A DNA stretch of 64,000 nucleotides from Paraphysoderma sedebokerense (Eukaryota; Blastocladiomycota; Physodermatomycetes; Physodermatales; Physodermataceae): contig JAHLJZ010000008.1 of NCBI GenBank assembly GCA_025602915.1, positions 372,001 through 436,000 of the forward strand, in the 5' to 3' direction. Below are positions 44,518-55,041 of this stretch, in pieces (position 1 is the stretch's first letter; each line of letters opens with the position of its first letter). The notes beneath the pieces were generated by a model. It searched no databases. It was not told where the DNA came from and worked only from the letters and a program-made list of their open reading frames with translations. A program made the position numbers and the translations under genes.

Positions 44518-47500
44518 TCACGGATTTGATTTGTTCTTCCCACTTGAACCTCCGGTAGTTGTACTACCAACGGCAAGAGCGTTGACTTTCAACAAATCCC
44601 ACCAAGAGTCATAAGCAGTTTTATCCGGAAATTGCAGGAGAAATGTAGTCTTGGAAGTGACAAACTCGATACACTTTTCGACTTGATCACTCTTACTGAT
44701 CTTCACAGCGGAAACATCGTACAACGAGCATGGCTGAAAAAAGAATTAATAAAGCTAACAAAATATCACTGCGACGGGAAATACTAGAATAGTAACCTCA
44801 TGTACATCGCTTCTCTTGTCGCGAAGAGCTAACAGATTTTTAGCTTTGAAAAAGATGAGAACATGCGACCGCCAAGTTCCGAAATAAGATCCTGCTTCTT
44901 TGACAGGAATCTCAATTTGATAAGTTTGCTACGAGGGTTGAGATTTTAGAACGAAATTAACTGATGTAACAGAAAGAGAGCCTTAAAGTACGTACATCTG
45001 CGACACCAGTTAGCGGTAAAACTGAGGACGAATTCATTTTAGCATCTGCATGTGAAACCTTTGAGTGGTTTGTAGTTAATTTTCCGTTACTCAACGAAAA
45101 CTGTTCCTTCTTGCCGTCCGTATAAATGCTGAACACAGTTCTACCAATGAGACAAGCGTAGGCTACAGTTGTCGCGTAAAAGATGAAAATGGTCCGAATA
45201 TAGAACGTTGTGATGATTGAGCTTGCCGAATTTATGATTGGAAACAGCACAATAATGGAAATGCAAACGTTCTGGACGGTATACCCAATCCATTGCGATT
45301 CACGATATCGAGAAACAACCGACCGCGTCTTAAAGGCTAGAAAGAGTACGAATAGAAGAAGGACACTACAGAGGCATTACCACTCTGGTCATAGACATGC
45401 AACAATCAAACAAGAAAAATCCTGAAACTTACAAGTTATAGACGTTAACCAACCAGTTGATTTCCATAGGGCGAAGTTGGACGCATGTGGTATATTGGAT
45501 CGACGAACTCTTGATTACTGAGGTAACTGGTTTGGGGCCATCAATTGCAGTAACAATTGACAACAGAGCAACTTCTACAACGACAAGCAGACTCGAAATA
45601 ATCAACAATGTGCGGTCCTTGAGACTATTGCGTTGTGACATTTGTGGGTTGTCTGATTGGTGGCAAATAAGGCCGTGAGTTTTCGATGAGACTTTAGTAG
45701 GCAAAGATATGGGGGAAGGAGTTTACCAAATATCCTATTAGGAGTATATTCTGTTAGCTATCAATTCCTATATACTATGTCTGATAACACGAAAGTTGGA
45801 TCTTACTTATAGATTCTGAGAACTTTCACCGCAAGATTACTGATTACAATACTAAAACCAATCCACTAGGTCGAGATAAAAACGAGATTAGCTAAAGGAT
45901 AACTTCATAGAGATATAGAGATGAATGGTAAACTTACAGGAAGCCACATTTGTACAAGACAATGTGCTTCCGTAGGAACACCAATTGACGCAAAGATGGA
46001 CACATAGATGAGGAGAATCTGCAAAAGAATTAGTACCATAATCAAAAAGAGAGTTGAGACCATAACGTACTCCAGCTGCGATTAGATAAACCATGTTCAA
46101 AGAGAGGGCTTTGACATTTTTGCTGTTTCTGTGTCTGAACAAAGCAGCTATTGAACCCATGACTACCAATATCATGACGGAATGTAGCGCAACTAATACG
46201 GCAACCCCAGGGTCGTTCCAAGAGACGACAAGTGGTGTAATTATCGCAACATCCGAGGGAATATTCGCGGAACCGTCGTAAAATCTCAGGTTTTCTAAAG
46301 TTTCAAATTCGTCCGTTATAGCATTATAAGCAAAAACTACTTTTTCGGAGGAATCGTAATTATTGATGATAGCATATTTTCCAGAGCGATCAGCATGTGA
46401 ATCATAGACAACAGTCCCGGACGCTCCTTCGAATTGAAGACCATTAACAAATTTCAAGGCATCTATGGTTGAATTCGGGCGATTCAATATTTCTGCCAAA
46501 GTTAAACTTGTATTCTTCTGGAGTAGATTTTTGATACCGTGGACTGTGAATTACGAAAGAGGGAAGACTTAGAGAGAACTGTATTACTCAAGTCTAGGAA
46601 TATTACGTACCGTACGAGGCGAGACAATCTCTGAAAAATAAGGTGTAAGGTGCCGGGTCTGAACCGAATCGTTGACGATATTGGGCGACAGCGTTGTTTG
46701 AGGTCTGAGTCTTCGGATTTTCCAAGGGAAAAGCAGCCAACATTCCGTTCACAGCATCTCTATAATCTTGACCGTACTGAGTTCTGTTTTGAACCATGCC
46801 AATCGTTGCGTAAAAGGCCTCAGCGCCGATCCAAACATATTGCTCCCCGACCAAGCCGTGCCTCTTCGCAGTTATCATAAGTTCGGGGCCGCAATTCTCA
46901 AATTCGGCGCCGCAGTCGTTATGGCCAAATACCAAAAAAATTCTGGCACCACTGTCTTTTAATTGTAATACGTTGGCTGTGAAATTCACGGAACGTGGAG
47001 TGTAGAGGACATTTGAGACAATCGTTAATGAAAGCTTTGATGCTTCCTCTTGGAACGATTGCGCGAGTCCAAGACCGTATTCATCGTTAACTGTTATCAT
47101 GGCAATTTGGGTCCAGTTCATAAACTGCAAACAAATATGGTAAATTAGATACCTCCATATAAGAGATGACGCAGACATCATCTGGGTCACCTACCTTGAC
47201 ATATTTTGCAAGAACAACCCCTTGGACGTTATCACTAGCCCTGTGTGCAGAAACATTAGAATTCCTTCTATTTAATTTTGCATTATAAAGGACATTACAG
47301 AGTACGGAAAAAATACGGATAATCGGCTTTGCTGGATAATTCGGCATTGGTGGCGGACCCTGAGCACTGAAATACTTTGAACTGATTTAATGCCAAAGCC
47401 GACGGAATGGTAATTCTGGAAGAAGTTTCTCCAATTGTCGCAAACATTCCATCGTCTTTAGCGTAGGAAACAGCGTAAGATACCCCGAGAGCTTTAGAAA

Positions 47501-47804
47501 GCTGAGTATCTTTGAAGGATAAGACCACAGTCGCGTTCGGTAACAACGTCGAATTATTAACTTCTTCCGCATAAAGAGTGAGGGCATTCCAAATGCTAGT
47601 AACTTTAGGTAAACGATTGGGTATTAGTAAAAGTTATAATCAGGTAGAGTAGCAAAAATGTGTTTTAAATAGGCTACCAATGCCAGACATTGCAGTCGTG
47701 TTAGGAAGGAAGACACCAATTTTAATTTCAGTTTGAGCATTCGCAACAGAAGAGAATAAGACTGCCCACAGAAGGGTAGCTAGAATAAATGTCGGACGAG
47801 CCAT
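44518..47804 (-). CDS. Class C (GABA-B-like) receptor with C-terminal PH-like domain
   Basis: Cell-surface G-protein-coupled receptor. A signal peptide (MARPTFILATLLWAVLFSSV) leads into a Venus-flytrap ligand-binding region of about 400 residues: TEIKIGVFLPNTT, MFATIGETSS, ITIPSALALNQF, NWTQIAMITVNDEYGLGLAQ and GARIFLVFGHNDC. Seven hydrophobic segments follow, beginning WNDPGVAVLVALHSVMILV and including TM3 with EAHCLVQMWLP, whose Cys is the conserved class C disulfide partner. The tail is unusual: after TM7 comes GSYFGTWRSHVLIFFKAKNL and then CSLYDVSAVKISKSD, FVTSKTTFLLQFP and YDSWWDLLKVN, the strand pattern and terminal Trp helix of a PH domain. Many exons; those checked are phase-consistent. 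Several N-glycosylation sequons lie in the ectodomain. The ligand is unknown. Confidence 0.88.
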
Positions 47805-48637
47805 TTCGAGTCTGCGAACTGGTCTGAAGAGTAACGCAGCTTGAGCAACTTTCTGTGTCGATAATCAATATGCTAGGGAGTAAGAACGAGGCAGTGAATG
47901 TCTCGAGAAAACCCTTTTCAGTTGACATATGTCGGTGACTACAGTCGGACTATCGCTGATTCGCTAGGCCGGGGCCAACTCAAGCAACAGTGCGGCGAAT
48001 TTGAATCCACACTGAATTCCCAGGAGCAAAAGGAGACCGAGACGAAGAGATTTGAAGCTTGTCTGCTATATTCTTCATCTCGTGTCTCCAAGTTCCAATT
48101 CATTTTTCTCTGTTCTGCTAATTTGTCGTTGTTAATTCGCAGAGCCGAGATCCGAAGAACGACAATAGGGGCTCTGGAACCTGGACGTGGGAGAAAGTAA
48201 GAATTTGCAGCGGATGATATTGATGACTGCGTAGGTTCGATACTTCACTGATATTTCAGAATCACATTGTATTTTTGTGGACCGCAGTCGCCACAGTTCT
48301 TGCTCAAGACTTCAAGAGGACCCCCGAATGCTATGGCAAGCCTACTTACCGACTCTGTATAATCACATGCGATACGCCGCTTTTTCTTCCTTACGGCGAC
48401 GTATACTGAAAATGTATTTTTCTCGGAACTTATCAACTTGATCCGTATATTGAAAAAAATGAGAGAATCTCTCCAAATATGTAGAACCATAAATATCGAT
48501 TTTTTCCACATCCAAGTTCCAGCAGATCTATGCTTTCGTTAGATTACAACAGATTCACCAGCGGTCCAGACTGCGTGTACGCGTAAAACCCTTTAACAGG
48601 CAAAATCTTCCGACACCTTCATCTTACTGTGTCCAGA
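47805..48637. other. Divergent intergenic region with left arm of an inverted repeat
   Basis: 833 nt upstream of both the receptor gene and the small cysteine-rich gene. It includes the 33-bp arm at 48317-48349. An 88-codon minus-strand frame (48245-48511) crosses this arm and ends with a CGDCG motif, but nothing else supports it as a gene. Confidence 0.5.
48317..48349. repeat. Inverted repeat, left arm (33 bp perfect)
   Basis: AGGACCCCCGAATGCTATGG followed by CAAGCCTACTTAC is the exact reverse complement of 49617-49649. Weaker similarity extends about 20 bp outward on both sides. Read on the minus strand the arm begins GTAAGT, a consensus 5' splice site. Confidence 0.85.
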
Positions 48638-49078
48638 ATGTCCGTCAATACTGATGGTGTTTCGATCCCTTTCTGCCCTAATCCACAACTGCTTGAAAGA
48701 GTAAAGCTTTTGTGTAGAAAAAGTGGGGAGGAAGATTGTGCTTGCTCTGTTGTTTCGCAAGTCGGGCCAAAAACAACAATCAAATGCCATTGTGGTGCAA
48801 CCTACTCAATGTATGAGAACAGGCTTCAAAATGCCGAGAAGCATCAGAGCAATCGTAAGTTTTGAATCCATTATAATTCAGATTCCAAACTAAATTAACA
48901 ATATGTTTCAGCAATCCACTCGTCTCAATCTAAACAGAAGCGTAGTGCAAAACGATATTTTTCCAATTTTTTCAAGGCGTCAAACGAGCCGATTGTCCTC
49001 GTTCCATCTGCGTGGATCTTCTATTTCCTCAGTAAAACTGGGAATGAACTCAGTTTTAGCGTCTTTACTTGGGCATAA
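48638..49078 (+). CDS. Small cysteine-rich protein, possible zinc finger
   Basis: Two exons (48638-48854, 48912-49078) with a good GTAAGT...TTTCAG intron give about 127 residues. The first exon has cysteines spaced as LLCRKSGEEDCACS and IKCHCGATYSMYENRLQNAE followed by KHQSN, suggesting a C-x-C...H zinc-binding unit. The second exon is basic and then hydrophobic (KQKRSAKRYFSNFFK, VLVPSAWIFYFL). I recognise no family. It sits inside the 1.3-kb interval bounded by the 33-bp inverted repeats, so it may be part of a small mobile or duplicated unit. Confidence 0.4.
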
Positions 49079-50679
49079 TATTGAGCTTATTTGTTTATAA
49101 AAACGGAAAGTATTGTTGGGTCAGGAATAACCCATGCCGAAAAAACATTTCTTATGTGTCGCTTCAGATTTATTATTACTCCCTCGATTCCATTACGGCC
49201 TCTCCATCTCTTCTATATCCAAACGAACGAACTTTTGCTCATATACCTGGTTATAGATTACTATAACTATTTCCAAAGTCTGACTCAGAAAGCATATGCG
49301 ACATGCCATCCGGTGAAATTAGTTTGCCGAGCATTGTCAGAAGAGTTATCATACCAACATTCGCAAAGGATCAGGTGTTGGAGTATTATGAGGCTCCGTT
49401 CAAGAGGAAGAAAATGGACACCAATTCAAACGGTGATAATTAGGGTTTCTAGTGTGAATATGGTCACCATAAATGCTCATAAATGTCATAATATTTATCC
49501 ACGAGCTTCCTTACTTGCATGTATAATATTTTTTGAGAATTTTGCACCTATAATCCTGCGAAGTATAAATGCCCCCCGGAAGCCTGTATAAACATCCCAA
49601 AATTCTCGATTTTTAAGTAAGTAGGCTTGCCATAGCATTCGGGGGTCCTACTTCAAGTCTCCGGCAACAATATGATACAGATGGCAGGTCCCGTCTCGCT
49701 TTTGTTTGAAAATCAAATTTGCAAACTCCCATCACCCCAGTCAGAACTCAGAGACCTGAGTCTGACCTGAGTCATCCCCCGCTCTGTCTTTTTGATAAAG
49801 CAAAGAACATATATACAATTAGTGTACAATCCACATGCCAAGAGTTTTTGCTAATTACTCCGCTTTGCGCTTGCCTTCCAGTCTCCAGATAGGTGACCCC
49901 AAGAATCATGTTTGTGAGAGAATGATAGTATTTCACGGTATTTCATTCGATTGCAGACGAGCACCTCTTTTGATTTATTAATATTACAAAATATCTCATT
50001 TCCGCGAGATTTTTCGCATCCGATAGAAGGGTTTTTATTTAGTGGGAAGAGCAGGAGAGCGGTTACTTTTCACTCTGCAAGCGGTAATATTCATGAGCCC
50101 AATTTAGCATCTATGATATAATAAAATGGCAGAATGGCAGTAAGGCTTCGACATAATAGAACTCCGTAAAAATTATAATAGTGAAGTCTTTAATAAATGA
50201 TACAATTATTGAAACCTCATGACGAGGGAATTGCAGCTGAATTCACAACCCTACAGTTGCTAATCAAGAGCTTTTAGGAGATTCTTCACTCTCAAAAGTG
50301 ATTGATTATTTGAAGTTCCGTCTACTCAATTTATGAACCAAGAACAAGGTCCGACTATGATGGATAAAGCTCTGACTCGATCACCGAATTATTATCCATA
50401 TATTCAACCTGTGAGAGATTAGCAATCCAACTTCATCAACATAAAGTTTTGATTGCATCCGTTGCTTATTTAGAAATAAACCATCGGAGCTACGGATGGT
50501 GGCAATACAAATTATAGGACCGTTGCTCTGCTCAGTTATATTGCTGTGCGTTGCTCGCATGGGCCAAAGTTTCAAAGTCGACTGAATACAAGCAAGTTCT
50601 TCTGATTAATTGAATATAGTTCAGAATACTGACAAACAAAAGAATACTAAGGCATTATAACGTATTCTATGCTTTTAGG
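49079..50679. other. Intergenic, no gene recognised
   Basis: 1.6 kb with only short frames. It contains the right arm of the inverted repeat at 49617-49649. The 3' part is the upstream region of the F-box gene; its ATG is preceded directly by gcttttag, so a 5'-UTR intron acceptor is possible. Confidence 0.5.
49617..49649. repeat. Inverted repeat, right arm (33 bp perfect)
   Basis: GTAAGTAGGCTTGCCATAGC followed by ATTCGGGGGTCCT is the reverse complement of 48317-48349. The arms are 1.27 kb apart. Confidence 0.85.
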
Positions 50680-52548
50680 ATGTCATATCCTTCTTCCTAT
50701 CAACCTCAATTATCGCATCTACCCTCTCCACCACACTCTCCAGAACATCGCGCTGTCAGATGTTCCGTTTCGCCCAACACACTTCTTCAATTGCCAAATG
50801 AGATCTTACTCGAGATTCTCAGTTATTTACCGCGGCGATTCCTCTTGAATTTTTCGCTTGTCAGTTCAAAGTGTTTCTCCCTTAGCATGGATCCAGGGCT
50901 GTGGAAATGGCTAGACTTATCGAAATTATCCTCCAATTCACTTGAATTAGTTCATGATAAGGTTAACCATCGACAGCAGAGTCTCAGCAACTTCGGTCCG
51001 TGGACGGGAGTGAGTGAGGAATTTAAAAATCAGTGCAGAATCGAATTTCAGTCTACCTCGGATTCAAGCAATGACGGCCAGATCGTTCAACGAGATACCA
51101 GTAGTGATACTTCCAGAGTTCCAGTCGAAATCAGTACATTTGAACCGTCCGAACATAGAATGGCGAAAGTTTTGTCCGTTCTGCGTAGAAGATGTCAATC
51201 ACTCCAGAAACTTAAAGCCACGGGTGCGGAGTTTTGCGATAGTGAATTGATTTCATTTTTCTTCAGCGAAATTTACGTCGAGAGAGGGTGCTTGCCGTTC
51301 TACCAGCCAAGTTTCAAACTGTCGAAAGCAAATTCTTACTATACCTTAGCGCAACTTCAGACTATATCATTCAAATTTTGTAATGTTACTCTCCGCCCGC
51401 TGATGTATTTATTCACCTGCTACAGTTTTCCGCGACTCACCCACCTCTCGCTGTCGGGTATTTCTGCTCTCACTGATGAATTTCTCCAAAATATAATTCC
51501 GACTATACAAGATTTGCGATACCTAGATTTATCCCATTGCGACAGCATAACAGATGGCGGAATCTCTCCAATTGCGCTGTATGGGCAAAAATTAGAACAC
51601 TTGGATTTGAATGGTGTCTATCGTATTACAAAATCCGGTGTCTCAGAGCTCAGTCACCATAGACAGATCAGGCGATTAAAGTACTTCAGTATTGACGGAT
51701 ATGGTGTCACCGATGATGCCTTGGCATCGATACTCGCTTGTAATCCTGATTTAGTTCTGTTCTCGTGTTCGTTTTCTGAATCACTTTCGGATCAGATATT
51801 TCCCGTGTTGGCTGGTTTGAACCACCTCAAGTACCTTCGTCTGAGGAAGGGGACAAATTTAAGCAACGCAGGCTTCATTCAGTTCTTTATTGAATTTTCT
51901 TTTAACGGAGGAAGATTATGGAGGTTAGATTTAAGTGAATGTCACTCTCTCGGGGATTGCGCTTTGCAGCGAATGATTGAAGCAGGGCTGGGTGTTTCTT
52001 TGGTGTATTTGAACATTGATTGGTGTTGGGACATAACAGATGCAGGGGTTAATTATGTTCTGAATTATTGCTACAATTTGCAGGAATTATATCTGACGGG
52101 TACGTTTCCGTTTTTCTCGCTGTTTCATATTCAATCTAACATATTCGTCCCTTACATTCCAGGACTAAACGAGTTAACGTTAGCAGATAGTGCTGCCCAT
52201 TTTCAATGTTTGAAATTTGTTTCTTTAGTGTCATGCAGGCTTGTGACAATGGCAGCTGTTTCTGAATTATCAATCGCCAATCCAAATACCGTTGTAGTCA
52301 CGTATTACAATGAACTTATGAAAGGTGGCGCTATCATTGGTTGTGGATGGAGCACTTTAATGAACGGATTCAAAGATGAAACTCAGCAGGTCGCCCCTTT
52401 CCCTGATAGAAATTCAGGTCCCGGGTACCATTTAGATGAGAATGTAAGATATAGGAACGATGAATGGGAAGAGGAGTATGTAGATATAGAGCACGATATT
52501 CTCACAACCTGTAATCCAACTAGATTTTTTCGAAAAATAAGAATATAG
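50680..52548 (+). CDS. F-box/leucine-rich-repeat protein (SCF substrate receptor)
   Basis: Adaptor that would recruit substrates to an SCF ubiquitin ligase through Skp1. The F-box is near residues 35-80: LLQLPNEILLEILSYLP, then LVSSKCF and W-K-W-L-D-L-S. About ten cysteine-containing (AMN1/Grr1-type) LRRs follow, for example LRYLDLSHCDSITDGGI, LEHLDLNGVYRITKSGV, LWRLDLSECHSLGDCAL and LVYLNIDWCWDITDAGV. The C-terminus is acidic and then basic (EEEYVDIEHD, RFFRKIRI). The frame reads through from 50680 to 52548, but 52100-52162 is a 63-nt GT...AG segment with no stop. Its 21 residues (TFPFFSLFHIQ-like) break an LRR, so it is probably an intron, giving 601 residues. Confidence 0.85.
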   Translation: MSYPSSYQPQLSHLPSPPHSPEHRAVRCSVSPNTLLQLPNEILLEILSYLPRRFLLNFSLVSSKCFSLSMDPGLWKWLDLSKLSSNSLELVHDKVNHRQQSLSNFGPWTGVSEEFKNQCRIEFQSTSDSSNDGQIVQRDTSSDTSRVPVEISTFEPSEHRMAKVLSVLRRRCQSLQKLKATGAEFCDSELISFFFSEIYVERGCLPFYQPSFKLSKANSYYTLAQLQTISFKFCNVTLRPLMYLFTCYSFPRLTHLSLSGISALTDEFLQNIIPTIQDLRYLDLSHCDSITDGGISPIALYGQKLEHLDLNGVYRITKSGVSELSHHRQIRRLKYFSIDGYGVTDDALASILACNPDLVLFSCSFSESLSDQIFPVLAGLNHLKYLRLRKGTNLSNAGFIQFFIEFSFNGGRLWRLDLSECHSLGDCALQRMIEAGLGVSLVYLNIDWCWDITDAGVNYVLNYCYNLQELYLTGTFPFFSLFHIQSNIFVPYIPGLNELTLADSAAHFQCLKFVSLVSCRLVTMAAVSELSIANPNTVVVTYYNELMKGGAIIGCGWSTLMNGFKDETQQVAPFPDRNSGPGYHLDENVRYRNDEWEEEYVDIEHDILTTCNPTRFFRKIRI

Positions 52549-53138
52549 ACGTGAATTGCTCCTGATATTACTCTACATGAACGGATGAACTCAAAAGTCC
52601 AAGCAAGCAGCGCAGGTTCGCCTCGGTACGATGCGATTCAAGCCGTTGCCGTATAGCTTATGTGATGTGATGTACGGAAATAGCTGCTCCCGCCTTTCAG
52701 GCTACATCCCGCTTCCTTATCCGCGGCGGAGGAAAAGCACGACAGAATGAAACGAGCCATTCTGATTGTTTCGGGACATAATGATGCAGATACGCAATTC
52801 ATCGCGGTGACCAATCCAGCTGCGCAGCGATATCAATTGGTCGAGGGTTACTAATTCCGGCGTGCGACCACAATTGGGAGCCTTCTGGAATTCACACCGT
52901 TGCAGACGCTGCTCCATTAAAAATACAGAGGTGCACTTATTAAGATTGTGCTGCCGAACTTCTCGAGTTGTCTTCTCTGCGTCCAAGTGCACTTTTCCAC
53001 TTGTAATTAAATCGGAACGTATCTGACGTCGCCGTAAGTCACAGTCAACGCCCACAACAGATCGTGCCAGATCGTCTTCTAGAGTAAAAACAGAACAGTT
53101 TCCATTCCTCAGTATCTCTTGTAGCAGTATCATAATTC
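52549..53138. other. Intergenic, GC-richer than flanks
   Basis: 590 nt before the DOMON-b561 gene. A 138-codon minus-strand frame (52717-53133) starts 5 bp from the divergent ATG at 53139. It has no recognisable domain and would leave no room for leaders, so I do not call it a gene. A noncoding RNA cannot be excluded. Confidence 0.45.
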
Positions 53139-54890
53139 ATGGGACATCATAAGAAAATGTCCGTGGCCCTGCTTTTGTTGGCGACATTATTGGGATTGGT
53201 AGCAGCAGGTGAGTTCTTTCTTCTGCTCCATCGAAATTATTATTAAATTTAAAAGATCATTGACCGAATTTTCCTGTTTGTAATGTGAAGGACCCCCTGT
53301 TTGTTTCGTTGATAGAAAGTTTTGCTTTCAGGCCAATGTTGTCAACAATAATGTTACCATGCAATTCAATTTCACAACTAAAGGCTGGGTTGCAGTGGGC
53401 ATAGGAAGCAGTATGTCAGATGCTGACATCTATGTATGTAATTTTTTTCATATCATTCCTGTTGCATCCTGCTTCATTTACGCCGGACGCTGGGCATCGC
53501 CGCTCACACAACTGCTCTTGTGTAGATGGTGTGGAACACAGCCTCTAATCGGTTTACAGTCGACGACCGCCGATCAACCGGTCAATCTACTCCCCGGGTT
53601 GACCCAACCAAGAATGTTGCTCTGATTTCCGCTGTACTAGGCGACCCGAACTCAAATAAACCCCATTCTGTCACAGCTACCCGGCCGGTTAATACGGGCG
53701 ACAGCAATGACAAACCGTTCATCAATGGAAAAATGAAAATGATATGGGCCTACAGTAATTCTCCTGTGAGCGGCGGGAATCCTGATATTCATGACGAAAG
53801 GGGCAGCTTTGAATACAATGTTTTCGAGAATGTAGCTTTTGGTGGGACACCAGTCGAAGTGAAAAATTCTGGGCTCAATCGCACAACAGGAGTCGTAACT
53901 CATGGTGTCTTGATGTTCATTGCCTGGGGTCTCTGTTCTCATATTGCGTATGTCTCAAGGCCCTTCACGTTTCCATTTCCTCTTGATGTAAACTAATTGA
54001 AATTTTAGGATTTTTGTTGCTCGATTCATGAAGGCGAAACTCGGCGGAGCTTGGTTCAAAATACATCGTGGTCTTTTTGTCCTTGTTTCCATCCTCAGCA
54101 TTGTCGGGTTTGTTTTGATTTACATGGCGACCGCAGCGCATTTTGCCAACACTCATGCGGTTTGTACAAGATTACTGTTTCATCACCGTTTATAATTCGT
54201 TTCATTAATCTATATTCGTTGATGAATAGATCATTGGATTGGTTGTTTTGATATTGATGGTTGCTCAAACTGTCTTGGGATTTGTCATTGACAAACTTTT
54301 CGATGCCGCTCGTTCGGCGATTCCTTGGTGGGATAAACTTCACTGGTGGCTCGGGAGACTTCTCGCTGTGGGTGCTCCTGTCAACATTATATTAGGATTA
54401 TTGGAGTATAATGTGTCGAACATATATATCACTCTCTTCGTTGTTTCTTGGGTCTTCTTTATCGTCCTCTTTGCATATGGTCAATTCAAAATTGGTCAGG
54501 TATGTTTAAAGATTGATCAAATTCCTTGAATTCTCTGAATCTTCTTTGACACATTTTCTGCTTTTTATCATCTAGACCCATGATCACAAACCCTCATCCG
54601 ACCACGACAAATCTGCAAATATGTCGGATGTCACGATCGGATTCCCTCAAAACACCCATTCATCAGTGTACAACCCCAACGGTAAACCCTTACCAAATCC
54701 TAACTTTACGGAACAATCACCCAATGGATATAATCAGCCTTACATGCGCGACACCTATGCCAGCGAGTACCAGGGGGACAATCAGCAATCATACTCTGGC
54801 GATCAGTATGGATATCAATCCGAGGAGAATTATAACTATAACCAGGGTGGTAAAGGCGGCCAGGAGAATTACTATGGGAATCGGATTTAG
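53139..54890 (+). CDS. DOMON-cytochrome b561 transmembrane redox protein
   Basis: Six exons (53139-53208, 53291-53433, 53526-53947, 54009-54159, 54230-54499, 54576-54890) give 457 codons. After a signal peptide (SVALLLLATLLGLVAAG) comes a DOMON domain with FNFTTKGWVAVGIGSSMSDA and MVWN, the usual haem-binding beta sandwich. The b561 core has five hydrophobic helices and the expected haem histidines in THGVLMF, KIHRGLF, ANTHAIIG and LHWWLGRLL. The tail is cytosolic, 105 residues, rich in Asn/Gln/Tyr/Gly. Such proteins pass electrons across membranes, usually from ascorbate to extracellular ferric or radical acceptors. The Reeler protein at 30784 carries the third domain found in animal FRRS1-type reductases, here on a separate gene. 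Confidence 0.92.
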
Positions 54891-55041
54891 GTAAATAGAT
54901 AGTAAATGCGGCTGTTACATGGCGTTCAATGTTGTTATTATAAATGATTTCATATTCATTATTTGTATTCTTAGATTTTCGCAATTGTCATTATCATTAT
55001 TGTTTATTACAATCAATATACAATCATAATTCACGATGAGT

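Noticed and set aside
47898-48200. 100-codon plus-strand frame next to the receptor gene
   Set aside because: Overlaps the receptor's expected promoter and 5' leader and shows no family resemblance.
48245-48511. 88-codon minus-strand frame ending with a CGDCG motif
   Set aside because: Single cysteine pair and no supporting exon; part of it is the 33-bp repeat arm, which also occurs elsewhere as non-coding sequence.
52717-53133. 138-codon minus-strand frame starting with ATG at 53133
   Set aside because: No recognisable domain and only 5 bp from the divergent ATG of the DOMON-b561 gene. Kept only as an intergenic note.
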